A stretch of 61,040 nt of DNA from contig DDQN01000041.1 of NCBI GenBank assembly GCA_002342685.1, positions 1-61,040 of the forward strand, given 5' to 3'. The DNA is from Vibrio sp. UBA2441. Its GTDB lineage: Bacteria; Pseudomonadota; Gammaproteobacteria; Enterobacterales; Vibrionaceae. Below are positions 1 to 8,377 of the stretch, in pieces. The notes beneath the pieces were generated by a model. It did not search any database and was not told the DNA's origin. It was given only the letters and a program-made list of their open reading frames with translations. The translations under genes and the position numbers were made by a program. The number at the start of each line of letters is the position of its first letter. The first letter of the stretch is position 1.

Positions 1-22
1 ATTCAGCGTACCACTACATTAT

Positions 23-57
23 AGGTTATGGGTTATGGGTTATGGGTTATGGGTTAA
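23..57. repeat. 7-bp tandem repeat, unit GGGTTAT
   Basis: Nearly five uninterrupted copies of the heptamer GGGTTAT lie in the intergenic space beyond the 3' end of pfkA. Related degenerate heptamer arrays occur at 21375-21479 and 48925-49035. The copies are almost perfect here, as in a recently expanded array. No spacers are present, so this is not CRISPR. The function is unknown. Confidence 0.9.
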
Positions 58-87
58 TAATATATATTATTTCATTATGTTGGAGGC

Positions 88-115
88 AAAAAAACGACCA
101 TCATTTCTGATGGTC
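88..115 (-). terminator. Intrinsic terminator of pfkA
   Basis: Read on the minus strand, an 8-bp stem GACCATCA/TGATGGTC with a 4-nt loop is followed by a run of seven T residues (an A-run at 88-94 on the plus strand). It lies about 30 nt after the pfkA stop codon. Confidence 0.85.
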
Positions 116-143
116 ATTTCAATGCAATATTATCAGGCTTCTT

Positions 144-1106
144 CTAGAACAGCTCTTCAGCGACTTTGTACAAATCTTTACGAACAGGACGCTTCATGTT
201 CTCAATAGCATCAATGATGTCATGGTGTACCAGTTCTTCTTTCTGGATACCAACACAACGACCACCGTGGCCTTCTAGCAACAAATGAACCGCGTAATTG
301 CCCATACGGGAAGCCAATACTCGGTCAAATGCAGTAGGACGCCCACCACGCTGAATATGACCAAGTACGGTTGCACGAGTTTCGCGTCCCGTTGCTTCTT
401 CAATATCTTTTGCTAGCTCATTTGCGTCCATCATCAACTCTGTAAGAGTAATAATAGCGTGCTTTTTCCCTTTAGCTATGCCGCTTTGCAAGCTCTCAAT
501 GAGCTTTTCTTTGCTCCATGGCTGCTCTGGCGTAATAATATATTCACAACCACCAGCAATAGACGACATTAGGGTTAAATCACCACAGTGGCGACCCATG
601 ATTTCTACAATAGATATACGCTGGTGAGATGAAGAGGTATCGCGCAAGCGGTCAATCGCATCTATAACAGTGTTAAGTGCAGTCAAATAGCCAATTGTAT
701 AGTCAGTACCCGCAATGTCATTATCAATCGTGCCCGGAAGACCGATACAAGGATAACCCATTTCAGTTAGCTTCTTGGCGCCCATATAAGAACCATCACC
801 ACCAATAACCACAAGTGCTTCAATACCGTGAGCACTTAAGTTCTCGATCGCTTTTTCTCGGATTTCCACTTCTTTAAACTCAGGAAAACGAGCAGAACCT
901 AAGAATGTACCGCCTCTATTAATAACGTCAGAAACACTAGAACGATCTAGTTTTGAAATTCGGTTTTCATATAAACCGAGATAACCATCGTACACACCAT
1001 ACACTTCAACGCCTGCAGTAAGTGCAGTACGAACAACACCACGTACCGCAGCGTTCATACCTGGCGCATCGCCCCCACTCGTCAAAACACCGATCTTTTT
1101 AATCAT
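144..1106 (-). CDS. pfkA: ATP-dependent 6-phosphofructokinase
   Basis: Phosphorylates fructose 6-phosphate to fructose 1,6-bisphosphate, the committed step of glycolysis, in the cytosol as a tetramer. The sequence opens with the ATP-binding GVLTSGGDAPGMNA motif. It also has the GGDGS loop, the catalytic TIDND motif with its Asp, and the MGRHCGDL substrate-binding segment. The ATG at 1106 gives 320 residues, the family length, and is preceded by a GAGGGTGAGC ribosome-binding site. A TTG six codons upstream is a poorer choice. fieF lies upstream on the same strand, as in other vibrios, but a 256-bp gap with hairpins makes separate transcription likely. Confidence 0.97.
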   Translation of the reverse strand: MIKKIGVLTSGGDAPGMNAAVRGVVRTALTAGVEVYGVYDGYLGLYENRISKLDRSSVSDVINRGGTFLGSARFPEFKEVEIREKAIENLSAHGIEALVVIGGDGSYMGAKKLTEMGYPCIGLPGTIDNDIAGTDYTIGYLTALNTVIDAIDRLRDTSSSHQRISIVEIMGRHCGDLTLMSSIAGGCEYIITPEQPWSKEKLIESLQSGIAKGKKHAIITLTELMMDANELAKDIEEATGRETRATVLGHIQRGGRPTAFDRVLASRMGNYAVHLLLEGHGGRCVGIQKEELVHHDIIDAIENMKRPVRKDLYKVAEELF

Positions 1107-1267
1107 GCTCACCCTCGATATCAAATTTATAAATTTTAAATGCCAAATCTGGCGAAAATTAGAATGTATGGCGTCTTTTCTAGGTATCGAAACTCATTAT
1201 TATTCATCACGCCACACTGAAATTTTATTACTTATGAAAGAGTATTACAATTTTGCTTAAAAACTTA

Positions 1268-1335
1268 GTTGATTCATATCAGAATCAACCTGACTTTCAG
1301 CCTTTCGGTTAAAAAATAGTCGAAAACAACCGAAA
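1268..1335. other. Two hairpins in the fieF-pfkA gap
   Basis: Perfect inverted repeats GTTGATTC/GAATCAAC (1268-1289, 6-nt loop) and TTTCGGTT/AACCGAAA (1303-1335, 17-nt loop) lie downstream of fieF and upstream of pfkA. Neither is followed by a clean T-run on the minus strand. They may end the fieF transcript or structure the pfkA leader; the role is not clear. Confidence 0.5.
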
Positions 1336-1362
1336 TGTCGCTTTTTGAGTAAGAAAATTTCC

Positions 1363-2271
1363 TTACCACTTTAGTTCTTTTTGACCTTTTTCCGTTCCAT
1401 ACACCACTGAATATGGGTCTTGATGAATAATGACATCTGAACTTGGAAAAACGTTTATCAACTGATCTTCAACCTCATCAGAAATTCGATGCGCTTCAAT
1501 TAAAGCAATATTATCTTCAAGCTCTAAATGCAACTGAATGAATCGAACTGGCCCTGACATTCGCGTTCTCAACTGGTGGACACCAAGTACGCCATTTACA
1601 GAAATAGCAATTTTACGAATTTGATTAAGCTCTTCTTCAGGAAGTTGTCTATCCAGCAGCGATTGAGTCGCCTGAGAGACCATACGATAAGCGCTAAACA
1701 AAATAAACAGACCAATACCGATAGCAAAGACCGCATCTGCCTGTCCGATACCGACATAACTTAATGCCAGAGCCGCAGCAATGGCTAAGTTCATATAGAG
1801 ATCGGTTTGATAGTGCAGCGAGTCTGCTGCGATAGCCTGACTTCCTGTTCTTTTAACCACATACCTCTGAAATGTGACTAATCCAAACGTCACGACAAAA
1901 GCAAAAAGACTTACATAAACACCTAATTCAGGAGAATTAAGTTCATGAGGACGGAAAAAACGGTCAATACCGTTTAAAATAAGAAAGCATGCAGAACCGG
2001 ATATAAACATTGCCTGGGCCAAAGCCGCTAGGGATTCTGCCTTGCCGTGGCCAAAGGTATGTTCTTCATCCGCAGGTTGAAGTGCATATCGAATAACAAC
2101 AAGGTTTACCCCTGAAGCCGCGATATCAAGTAGAGAGTCAATTAGTGAAGCAAGCAAACTCACGGAGCCCGTAATCCACCAAATTGCTACTTTTACAATA
2201 AGTAACAAAACGGCCACACCAGTTGCAGTCCAAGCCGCCAGGGAAACAAGCCTAGCGTATTCCTCTTTCAT
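1363..2271 (-). CDS. fieF: Cation-efflux pump FieF (CDF family)
   Basis: A cation diffusion facilitator that exports divalent metals (iron and zinc in E. coli YiiP/FieF) in exchange for protons across the inner membrane. At 302 residues it matches the family. About six membrane segments fill the first ~210 residues. The metal-site patterns are visible as SLIDSLLD in helix 2 and DSLHYQTD in helix 5. The FGHGKAESLAAL loop and a soluble C-terminal metal-binding domain (about 210-290, with HxH-type histidines) are also present. It sits between pfkA and cpxP, the usual Vibrio and enteric arrangement. Confidence 0.93.
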   Translation of the reverse strand: MKEEYARLVSLAAWTATGVAVLLLIVKVAIWWITGSVSLLASLIDSLLDIAASGVNLVVIRYALQPADEEHTFGHGKAESLAALAQAMFISGSACFLILNGIDRFFRPHELNSPELGVYVSLFAFVVTFGLVTFQRYVVKRTGSQAIAADSLHYQTDLYMNLAIAAALALSYVGIGQADAVFAIGIGLFILFSAYRMVSQATQSLLDRQLPEEELNQIRKIAISVNGVLGVHQLRTRMSGPVRFIQLHLELEDNIALIEAHRISDEVEDQLINVFPSSDVIIHQDPYSVVYGTEKGQKELKW

Positions 2272-2372
2272 ATTTATTCAAATTGAGTGTATTTCGCTCA
2301 GATTATAGCTGTCATTATGTGACTTGGGTATGACTTTATTATTAACTGATATTTCCCGCTTATAAATAAACA

Positions 2373-2399
2373 ATAAGGCAGCACGAAGGCTGCCTTATT
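2373..2399. terminator. Hairpin terminator between cpxP and fieF
   Basis: An 11-bp inverted repeat AATAAGGCAGC/GCTGCCTTATT with a 6-nt loop lies just after the cpxP stop codon. On the minus strand it is followed by an AT-rich tail containing TTTATTT, consistent with termination of cpxP. Confidence 0.7.
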
Positions 2400-2434
2400 C
2401 ATAATCATCAATAATAACTCGTTTACGTATCGTT

Positions 2435-2968
2435 TTAGTTATTAAACTTGCTCATTTTCTTTTGCATTCTTTCTGAACAGTCCTGCATTCTTTCTTGCTG
2501 TAGCTCTTTAAGCTGCACTTTTTGATCTTCTGTTAGTATGCTCATCATCTCATGACGAGTCTGTAGCATTTGAACGCGGCGTTCTGTCTGCTTTTCAACC
2601 ATAGCTTGAGCCAATGTTTGTGCTTGTCCTTTATCAAAAGTAGGTGCTAACACTAAATCCTGAACCTGAGTTTGATATGTTTGTCTTTCCGCTTGCAGCT
2701 CTTCTTGATTACCGGCGAACTTAGCACGCATCTCATCACGCTTTGCGTCACGTAAATCACGCAGTTTATCTTCTTGCTCATCGGTCAAATCAAGTTGGCG
2801 CATTACCCCACGATCTAAGCCACCGCATTTTCCACCGAAATCACGACCATCCATTCCATGGCCCCCCATTCCTTGCCCGCCTTTTCCGCCAAATGCATAA
2901 GCACTAGCTGTAGCGAAAACCATTGGAAGAACAGCAGCAGTAATAACAATTTTTTTGATCTTGTTCAT
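2435..2968 (-). CDS. cpxP: CpxP/Spy-family periplasmic protein
   Basis: A periplasmic adaptor and chaperone of the Cpx envelope-stress pathway; in enterics it inhibits the sensor CpxA and is removed with misfolded proteins. The 177-residue product has a Sec signal peptide (KIKKIVITAAVLPMVFATASAYA) and a Gly/Met/His-rich linker. Two family LTxxQ motifs follow, LTDEQ near residue 61 and LTEDQ near residue 145, within a helical, charged domain. It is divergent from cpxRA, and the shared promoter region carries CpxR boxes. The Gly/His-rich linker (KGGQGMGGHGMDG) is longer than in E. coli CpxP. A Spy-like assignment cannot be excluded from sequence alone, but the context favours CpxP. Confidence 0.85.
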   Translation of the reverse strand: MNKIKKIVITAAVLPMVFATASAYAFGGKGGQGMGGHGMDGRDFGGKCGGLDRGVMRQLDLTDEQEDKLRDLRDAKRDEMRAKFAGNQEELQAERQTYQTQVQDLVLAPTFDKGQAQTLAQAMVEKQTERRVQMLQTRHEMMSILTEDQKVQLKELQQERMQDCSERMQKKMSKFNN

Positions 2969-3041
2969 AATATATTCCTTACTTAACCTTTGTATTGAGT
3001 GCTGTCTTCACAGCGGTTGAGTATAGAATAAGTGACTCAAA

Positions 3042-3077
3042 GTAAAGCAACGTACAGAGAACGTAAAGAATCGTAAA
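3042..3077. promoter_or_regulatory. Tandem CpxR boxes between cpxP and cpxR
   Basis: A perfect CpxR box, GTAAA-N5-GTAAA, lies at 3063-3077. A second, one mismatch away (GTAAA-N5-GTACA), lies at 3042-3056. The four half-sites recur every 10-11 bp, on one helical face. The position between the divergent cpxP and cpxRA genes fits the known autoregulation of the Cpx regulon. Confidence 0.85.
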
Positions 3078-3151
3078 TAGAGAAGCAGTGGTTATTTTTC
3101 TTTGTAAGATCAACAATACTAGAAAGACAAATCAATATTAAGGTTGTAGTA

Positions 3152-3838
3152 ATGGCAAATATCTTATTAGTCGATGACGACACAGAACTGACCTCCTTGT
3201 TAAAAGAGGTTCTCGCCTTTGAAGGCTTCAATGTCACCGAAGCAAACGATGGTGAGGCGGGCCTTGCTGCTGTTAATGACAACATTGATTTAATCTTACT
3301 TGACGTAATGATGCCAAAAATGAATGGTATGGATATGCTCAAAAAACTGAGGGAGCATTGGGAAATTCCAGTGCTTATGCTAACAGCAAAGGGAGAAGAA
3401 ATAGACAGAGTTATTGGGTTAGAGCTCGGCGCTGATGATTACCTGCCAAAACCTTTTAGCGATAGAGAGCTGTTGGCGCGTATAAAAGCAATTTTACGTC
3501 GTACACAATACAATAACTCAAATAAAGCCAGCGATTTTATTCAATATCAGGAGATAAAGGTCTACCCGGGAAAACAAGAAGCATTCTGTCATGCACAGCA
3601 ACTCGATTTAACCACAACAGAATTCGCTCTTCTGGCCTACTTTATCCAAAACCCGGGAAAAAGCGTAACCAAAGACTCCCTAAGCCTAGATGTTCTGGGC
3701 AAACGTCTGGCACCTTTTGATCGAGCGATAGATATGCATGTATCAAACCTGAGAAAAAAACTGCCCGAACGTAGTGATGGAAAACCTCGGATTAAAACAC
3801 TTCGTGGACGTGGCTATCTGCTCGTTGAGGAAGGGTAA
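3152..3838 (+). CDS. cpxR: Response regulator CpxR
   Basis: An OmpR-family transcription factor of the Cpx envelope-stress system; its phosphorylated form binds GTAAA repeats. The receiver domain (1-115) has the acidic pocket VDDD near residue 8 and the phospho-acceptor Asp51 in LLDVMMPKMNG, plus conserved LTAKG and PKPF segments. The winged-helix DNA-binding domain covers about 130-228 and ends with the typical RGRGYLL wing. The ATG at 3152 has AAGG eight bases upstream. The gene overlaps cpxA by one base (TAATG), so translation is coupled. Confidence 0.96.
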   Translation: MANILLVDDDTELTSLLKEVLAFEGFNVTEANDGEAGLAAVNDNIDLILLDVMMPKMNGMDMLKKLREHWEIPVLMLTAKGEEIDRVIGLELGADDYLPKPFSDRELLARIKAILRRTQYNNSNKASDFIQYQEIKVYPGKQEAFCHAQQLDLTTTEFALLAYFIQNPGKSVTKDSLSLDVLGKRLAPFDRAIDMHVSNLRKKLPERSDGKPRIKTLRGRGYLLVEEG

Positions 3839-5214
3839 TGAGGATCCCTAAAGTGACAAGCCTTTATGGTCGAATATTTGCTATTTTCTGGTTTACCATG
3901 TTTTTGGTGCTCATTGCTGTTCTTATTGCTCAGAAGTTCGATCCAAGGCTAACTCACTCAGCACCAAAAGGTAATATAGATAAACTCGAACGTATCGCTG
4001 AGTACATATCTGAAGAATACGGTCATCGCCACTCTTTACCTAATACTTTACAAGAAATTGAAAACAGAAAACGCAAAAATCGCGATGACAATAAACTGAA
4101 AATTTATCTGAGCGATTACAATGGCAACCTGATTAGCCAGCATAACAATATGCAAAAACGGGCGATTCAAAACTTTATCACTGGCCTAAAATCCACCGAC
4201 AACCCACGACAAAAGCTTTATGGTCGATTTATGATCGTAGGGCCAGTGCCTGTCACCATAGCCAATTCAGAATTACTCCTTTATCTGGGTGAACGATGGG
4301 ATAGAACTCCTCCCTTCTTACTACAAATCTTTGATAAACCGTATCAATTACTTCTTGTTGTCATGTTTGTAAGCACACCATTGCTTTTATGGCTTGCTTT
4401 TGCACTGAGTAAGCCAGCAAGACGCCTGCAAAATGCGGCTATTCGCGTGGCCAATGGAGAGTTTGTCGAAGATCCTGATTTAGAGAAAGGCAGTGGTGAA
4501 TTTAAAGAGGCAGGTGCAGCCTTTAACCAAATGGTTATAGCTATCAATCAAATGATGTCTGGGCACCAGAGACTGCTCTCTGATATCTCCCACGAACTCA
4601 GATCTCCTTTAACCCGTTTAAGAATGGCTAATGCGTTAGCGACTAGAAAACAGGGAGAAAGTAGCGAACTAAAGCGGATTGATACCGAAGCAGAACGGCT
4701 AGAGAAGATGATTGGCGAGTTGCTAGAACTTTCACGGATGCAGATGAATAGCCATCAGATACGTGAAAAACACAGCGCAACAACCCTATGGGGTGAATTG
4801 ATTGATGATGCTCAGTTTGAAGCCGAACAAGTCAACAAAGTGTTGAGTTATGGTTCAATTCCTTCTTGCACCCTTATTGGAAACCCTAGTTTACTGATGA
4901 GTGCAGTAGAAAATATTGTACGCAATGCCATCCATTACTCTCAAAGTAAAATAAGCGTGAATTTCAAGCTTGATAAACAAGCATTATGCATCTGTGTCGA
5001 GGATGATGGCGAGGGAGTACCAGAGTCAGAACTGCAAGATATCTTCCGACCATTTTATCGCGTATCGACGGCTAGAGATCGCCATTCCGGCGGTGCAGGT
5101 CTCGGGCTGGCGATAACTGAAAGCGCTATAAGGCAGCATAATGGCTCCATTAAAGCAGAAAGAAGCCCACTGGGTGGATTGAAAGTCACTATTTCTCTGC
5201 CAACACAGGCATAA
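3838..5214 (+). CDS. cpxA: Sensor histidine kinase CpxA
   Basis: An inner-membrane kinase/phosphatase that senses envelope stress and signals to CpxR. The 458 residues show a first membrane segment (about 12-32), a periplasmic domain (33-165) and a second membrane segment (about 170-190). A HAMP linker follows. The H-box SDISHELRSPLTRLR contains phospho-acceptor His252. The HATPase domain carries N-box NIVRNAIHYS, DDGEGVP and the GGAGLGLAI G-box. It starts at the ATG overlapping the cpxR stop codon. The next gene, trmL, is 77 bp downstream and could be cotranscribed. Confidence 0.96.
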   Translation: MRIPKVTSLYGRIFAIFWFTMFLVLIAVLIAQKFDPRLTHSAPKGNIDKLERIAEYISEEYGHRHSLPNTLQEIENRKRKNRDDNKLKIYLSDYNGNLISQHNNMQKRAIQNFITGLKSTDNPRQKLYGRFMIVGPVPVTIANSELLLYLGERWDRTPPFLLQIFDKPYQLLLVVMFVSTPLLLWLAFALSKPARRLQNAAIRVANGEFVEDPDLEKGSGEFKEAGAAFNQMVIAINQMMSGHQRLLSDISHELRSPLTRLRMANALATRKQGESSELKRIDTEAERLEKMIGELLELSRMQMNSHQIREKHSATTLWGELIDDAQFEAEQVNKVLSYGSIPSCTLIGNPSLLMSAVENIVRNAIHYSQSKISVNFKLDKQALCICVEDDGEGVPESELQDIFRPFYRVSTARDRHSGGAGLGLAITESAIRQHNGSIKAERSPLGGLKVTISLPTQA

Positions 5215-5291
5215 TTTGATGTCGAGATACTAGCTTGTATCTCGACTTTCGTTATACTCTCGCTACCTCAGTCACTACCTTAAATAATCTC

Positions 5292-5771
5292 ATGCTTGAT
5301 ATCGCTCTATACGAACCAGAAATCGCCCCAAACACGGGTAACATCATCAGACTTTGTGCCAATTGCGGGGCAAACCTCCATTTAATCGAACCACTGGGTT
5401 TTGATCTGGATGAGAAAAAGGTTCGAAGAGCAGGGTTGGATTACCATGATCTTGCCAGAGTAAAACGCCACAAAACCTTAGAGGCGTTTTTAGACTATTT
5501 AGACAATCAGAGAGAGGGGGAATTTAGGATCTTCGCTTGCACCACCAAAACAACAGGCCACCACGTTGATGCATCCTTTCAGCAAGGAGATGTTTTGTTA
5601 TTTGGGCCAGAAAGTCGAGGTCTACCTGCCAATCTAATTGAAAGCCTGCCAATGGAGCAACGCATTCGAATTCCAATGATGCCGGACAGCCGCAGCCTTA
5701 ACCTATCAAATGCCGTAGCTATTATTGCGTTTGAAGCATGGAGACAATTAGGTTTCAACGGCGCTATTTAG
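5292..5771 (+). CDS. trmL: tRNA (cytidine/uridine-2'-O)-methyltransferase TrmL
   Basis: Methylates the ribose of wobble nucleotide 34 in tRNA-Leu isoacceptors, using S-adenosylmethionine. It is a small SPOUT-fold enzyme with a C-terminal trefoil knot. Visible motifs are EIAPNTGNIIRLCAN at the N terminus, FGPESRGLP and PMMPDSRSLNLSNAVAI in the knot. The longest frame starts at 5235, but MLDIALYEPEIAPNTGN is where the family begins, so the ATG at 5292 (159 residues) is chosen. The same cpxA-trmL order is found in other vibrios. Confidence 0.93.
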   Translation: MLDIALYEPEIAPNTGNIIRLCANCGANLHLIEPLGFDLDEKKVRRAGLDYHDLARVKRHKTLEAFLDYLDNQREGEFRIFACTTKTTGHHVDASFQQGDVLLFGPESRGLPANLIESLPMEQRIRIPMMPDSRSLNLSNAVAIIAFEAWRQLGFNGAI

Positions 5772-5788
5772 TCAAGCCAGTAGACAGG

Positions 5789-5812
5789 TCGAGGCGACAA
5801 TTGTCACCTCGA
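5789..5812. terminator. Palindromic hairpin after trmL
   Basis: TCGAGG-c-GACAA and its near-perfect complement TTGTC-a-CCTCGA form a long stem 17 nt after the trmL stop codon, between the convergent trmL and fxsA. There is no strong T-run, so termination efficiency is uncertain. Confidence 0.5.
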
Positions 5813-5851
5813 ATAACTCAGTTGATCGCATGGCGCTTGAGTAACGACGAA

Positions 5852-6367
5852 CTAATTTAGTCTATTGTTATTAGAGTTATTATTGTCATCTTTACTCTCA
5901 TACTCACCCTCAAAGGTATTTCCGTCATCTTTATTTTGACGAAATGGATCCTGACCAAATGGGGATTGACCAAAACCACTTTGTGCATGAAAACCACCAG
6001 CAGACATGGTGTTAATTTTGACTCGCTTCATTAGCTCTTTAGCAATTTTTGCTCTTGGTGCAGGAAGCAATACCAACATTCCCAATGCATCAGTCATAAA
6101 TCCGGGTGTTAGCAGTAAAACACCGGCAACTGCCAACATAACTCCTTCTACGATTTGCTGAGCGGGCATTTCCCCCTGTTGCAAACGACTTTGCACTGAC
6201 ATCAAGGTTTGAAGCCCCTGACTTCTTACTAATGAAGCCCCTGCAAACGCTGTAATGAGTACCAGTGCAATGGTAGGCCAAAGGCCCAAAAATCCACCAA
6301 CCTGAATAAAAAGGCCAATTTCAATAATAGGAACACATATAAACAGTGCGAGTAAAATAGGAAACAC
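5852..6367 (-). CDS. fxsA: FxsA family membrane protein
   Basis: A small inner-membrane protein; in E. coli, extra FxsA relieves phage T7 exclusion by F plasmids, and its normal role is not settled. Two or three hydrophobic segments cover residues 1-100, with the family features SLVRSQG and LLTPGFMTDALG. A Gly/Asn-rich hydrophilic tail follows (GGFHAQSGFGQSP, then acidic and Asn-rich). The longest frame starts at GTG 6373, which overlaps its own GGAG. The GTG at 6367 has the GGAG five bases upstream and is preferred (171 residues), giving MFPILLALF. It is divergent from aspA, as in enterics. Confidence 0.85.
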   Translation of the reverse strand: MFPILLALFICVPIIEIGLFIQVGGFLGLWPTIALVLITAFAGASLVRSQGLQTLMSVQSRLQQGEMPAQQIVEGVMLAVAGVLLLTPGFMTDALGMLVLLPAPRAKIAKELMKRVKINTMSAGGFHAQSGFGQSPFGQDPFRQNKDDGNTFEGEYESKDDNNNSNNNRLN

Positions 6368-6679
6368 AGACACTCCGGTAAAAAAATAAGCAAGGGTAAA
6401 GTGTACTCATATTCCCAATCAAGCTACAGGTTAATTACACATTTTTACGAAAAAACACGGTCAGAAGCTTTTAAAACGAGATCTGTGATATCACCACCAG
6501 TAATAGTAAAAACTAACCAATGTCTGACAACATTAGTAATCCATTTACGGTATTTTGGTCATAGAATCGATGAAGCAGCAAAGCTCGTTAGGATACAAAT
6601 CTTCTATAGAAATAAAGCTTTCAAGCAAATAGAGCATCAGCATAAGAAATGTCAAAATAATAATCTAAAGGCTAATGAT

Positions 6680-8131
6680 ATGACCAACGTTAAGAATCCA
6701 GCGCCAAAGACAAAACCAGCAACTCGCATCGAGCATGACCTACTTGGTGAACGACATGTGCCGAACGATGCTTACTATGGTATTCACACGCTACGTGCGA
6801 TAGAAAATTTCAACATTTCAAGCAATACCATTTCTGACGTACCCGAATTTGTTCGCGGAATGGTCATGACAAAAAAAGCCGCGGCATTAGCTAATAAAGA
6901 ACTCAGTGTCATTCCTAGTGACATTGCGAATTACATCATACAAGCCTGTAATACCATCCTTGATACAGGTAAGTGTATGGATCAATTCCCCTCCGATGTA
7001 TTTCAAGGCGGTGCTGGCACATCAGTCAATATGAATACCAACGAAGTGATTGCCAATGTTGCTTTAGAGCTAATGGGTAAAGAAAAAGGTCAGTACGAGT
7101 TTATTAATCCAAACGATCACGTTAACAAAAGCCAGTCCACTAACTGCGCCTACCCAACTGGGTTTCGAGTTGCCGTATACACCAGCATTCAGACACTCAT
7201 CGAAGCCGTTGAATACCTGAAAGGGGCTTTTGAATTAAAAAGTAAAGAGTTTGATAAAATCTTAAAGATGGGTAGAACTCAGCTTCAGGATGCAGTTCCA
7301 ATGACGGTTGGACAAGAATTTCAGGCTTGGGCGGTTACAATTAACGAAGAAATTCGTAACCTAAAGTACACAGCAAAATTGCTTCTGGAAGTGAATTTGG
7401 GCGCAACCGCTATTGGTACAGGGCTGAATGCCGCTGACGGCTATCAAGTATTGGCAGTGAAACATTTAGCGGATGTATCTGGTTTACCTTGCGTACCAGC
7501 AGAAAACCTTATCGAAGCAACGTCAGATTGTGGCGCCTATGTAATGGCTCATGGCGCGTTAAAGCGTCTCGCAGTAAAACTGTCTAAGATATGTAACGAT
7601 TTACGCCTTCTTTCGTCTGGCCCTCGCACAGGGCTAAACGAACTAAATCTTCCTGAGCTACAGGCTGGCTCTTCTATCATGCCAGCTAAAGTAAACCCGG
7701 TAATCCCTGAAGTGGTTAATCAGGTATGCTTCAAAGTCATGGGTAATGATACAACCATTTCTTTTGCTGCTGAAGGCGGTCAATTACAGCTCAATGTTAT
7801 GGAACCAGTTATTGCACAAAGCATATTTGAATCACTAGATATTCTTAAAAGTGCGTGTATCAATTTAAGAGATAAATGCATCGATGGCATCACGGTAAAT
7901 AAAGAGGTCTGTGAGGCTTTTGTCTTCAACTCCATCGGTATTGTTACCTACCTCAATCCCTATATTGGCCACCATGAAGGGGATATTGTAGGTAAAATTT
8001 GTGCTGATACAGGTAAGAGTGTTCGCGATGTGGTACTGGAGCGTGGTTTACTCACCGAAGACGAACTCAATGATATATTCTCTGTCGGCAATCTGATGAA
8101 ACCACAATACAAAGCAAAACGATACGATTAA
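6680..8131 (+). CDS. aspA: Aspartate ammonia-lyase
   Basis: Converts L-aspartate to fumarate and ammonia, feeding anaerobic fumarate respiration and aspartate catabolism; a cytosolic tetramer of the fumarase/aspartase superfamily. The superfamily signature GSSIMPAKVNPV is visible, as are the QGGAGTSVNMNTNEV and TNCAYPTGF segments. An open frame runs 93 codons further upstream but has no family similarity. The ATG at 6680 has AAAGG upstream and gives 483 residues, close to known aspartases. The 306-bp space before this start (6374-6679) holds the divergent fxsA/aspA promoters; no specific operator was recognised there. Confidence 0.96.
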   Translation: MTNVKNPAPKTKPATRIEHDLLGERHVPNDAYYGIHTLRAIENFNISSNTISDVPEFVRGMVMTKKAAALANKELSVIPSDIANYIIQACNTILDTGKCMDQFPSDVFQGGAGTSVNMNTNEVIANVALELMGKEKGQYEFINPNDHVNKSQSTNCAYPTGFRVAVYTSIQTLIEAVEYLKGAFELKSKEFDKILKMGRTQLQDAVPMTVGQEFQAWAVTINEEIRNLKYTAKLLLEVNLGATAIGTGLNAADGYQVLAVKHLADVSGLPCVPAENLIEATSDCGAYVMAHGALKRLAVKLSKICNDLRLLSSGPRTGLNELNLPELQAGSSIMPAKVNPVIPEVVNQVCFKVMGNDTTISFAAEGGQLQLNVMEPVIAQSIFESLDILKSACINLRDKCIDGITVNKEVCEAFVFNSIGIVTYLNPYIGHHEGDIVGKICADTGKSVRDVVLERGLLTEDELNDIFSVGNLMKPQYKAKRYD

Positions 8132-8149
8132 TCATCCAAAGAAAATGCT

Positions 8150-8169
8150 AAGGAGGCAAATGTCTCCTT
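8150..8169 (+). terminator. Weak hairpin after aspA
   Basis: AAGGAG/CTCCTT with an 8-nt loop lies 18 nt after the aspA stop codon, with AT-rich sequence and a short T-run about 10 nt later. It is probably a weak terminator. Confidence 0.45.
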
Positions 8170-8377
8170 GATATCTAATTTTTACCGTAGAATGACTATG
8201 CCTTCAAATCAGTACCTTGTTCAGAAACCAATAAATTCTCGCTGAACAAGCATCTTGAAGTTACTTGGGTATATGTATTTATTTGTTGGAATCTATATAA
8301 ATATCGATAAGATGAAACTAATTGTCTGTTTGACGGGTCTCATGACTCATACGCTGAATTTAGGTTAAAGACTTTCT

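Noticed and set aside
6401..6679. 93-codon N-terminal extension of aspA
   Set aside because: The frame is open by chance; the sequence has no aspartase similarity, and the internal ATG has a ribosome-binding site and family length.
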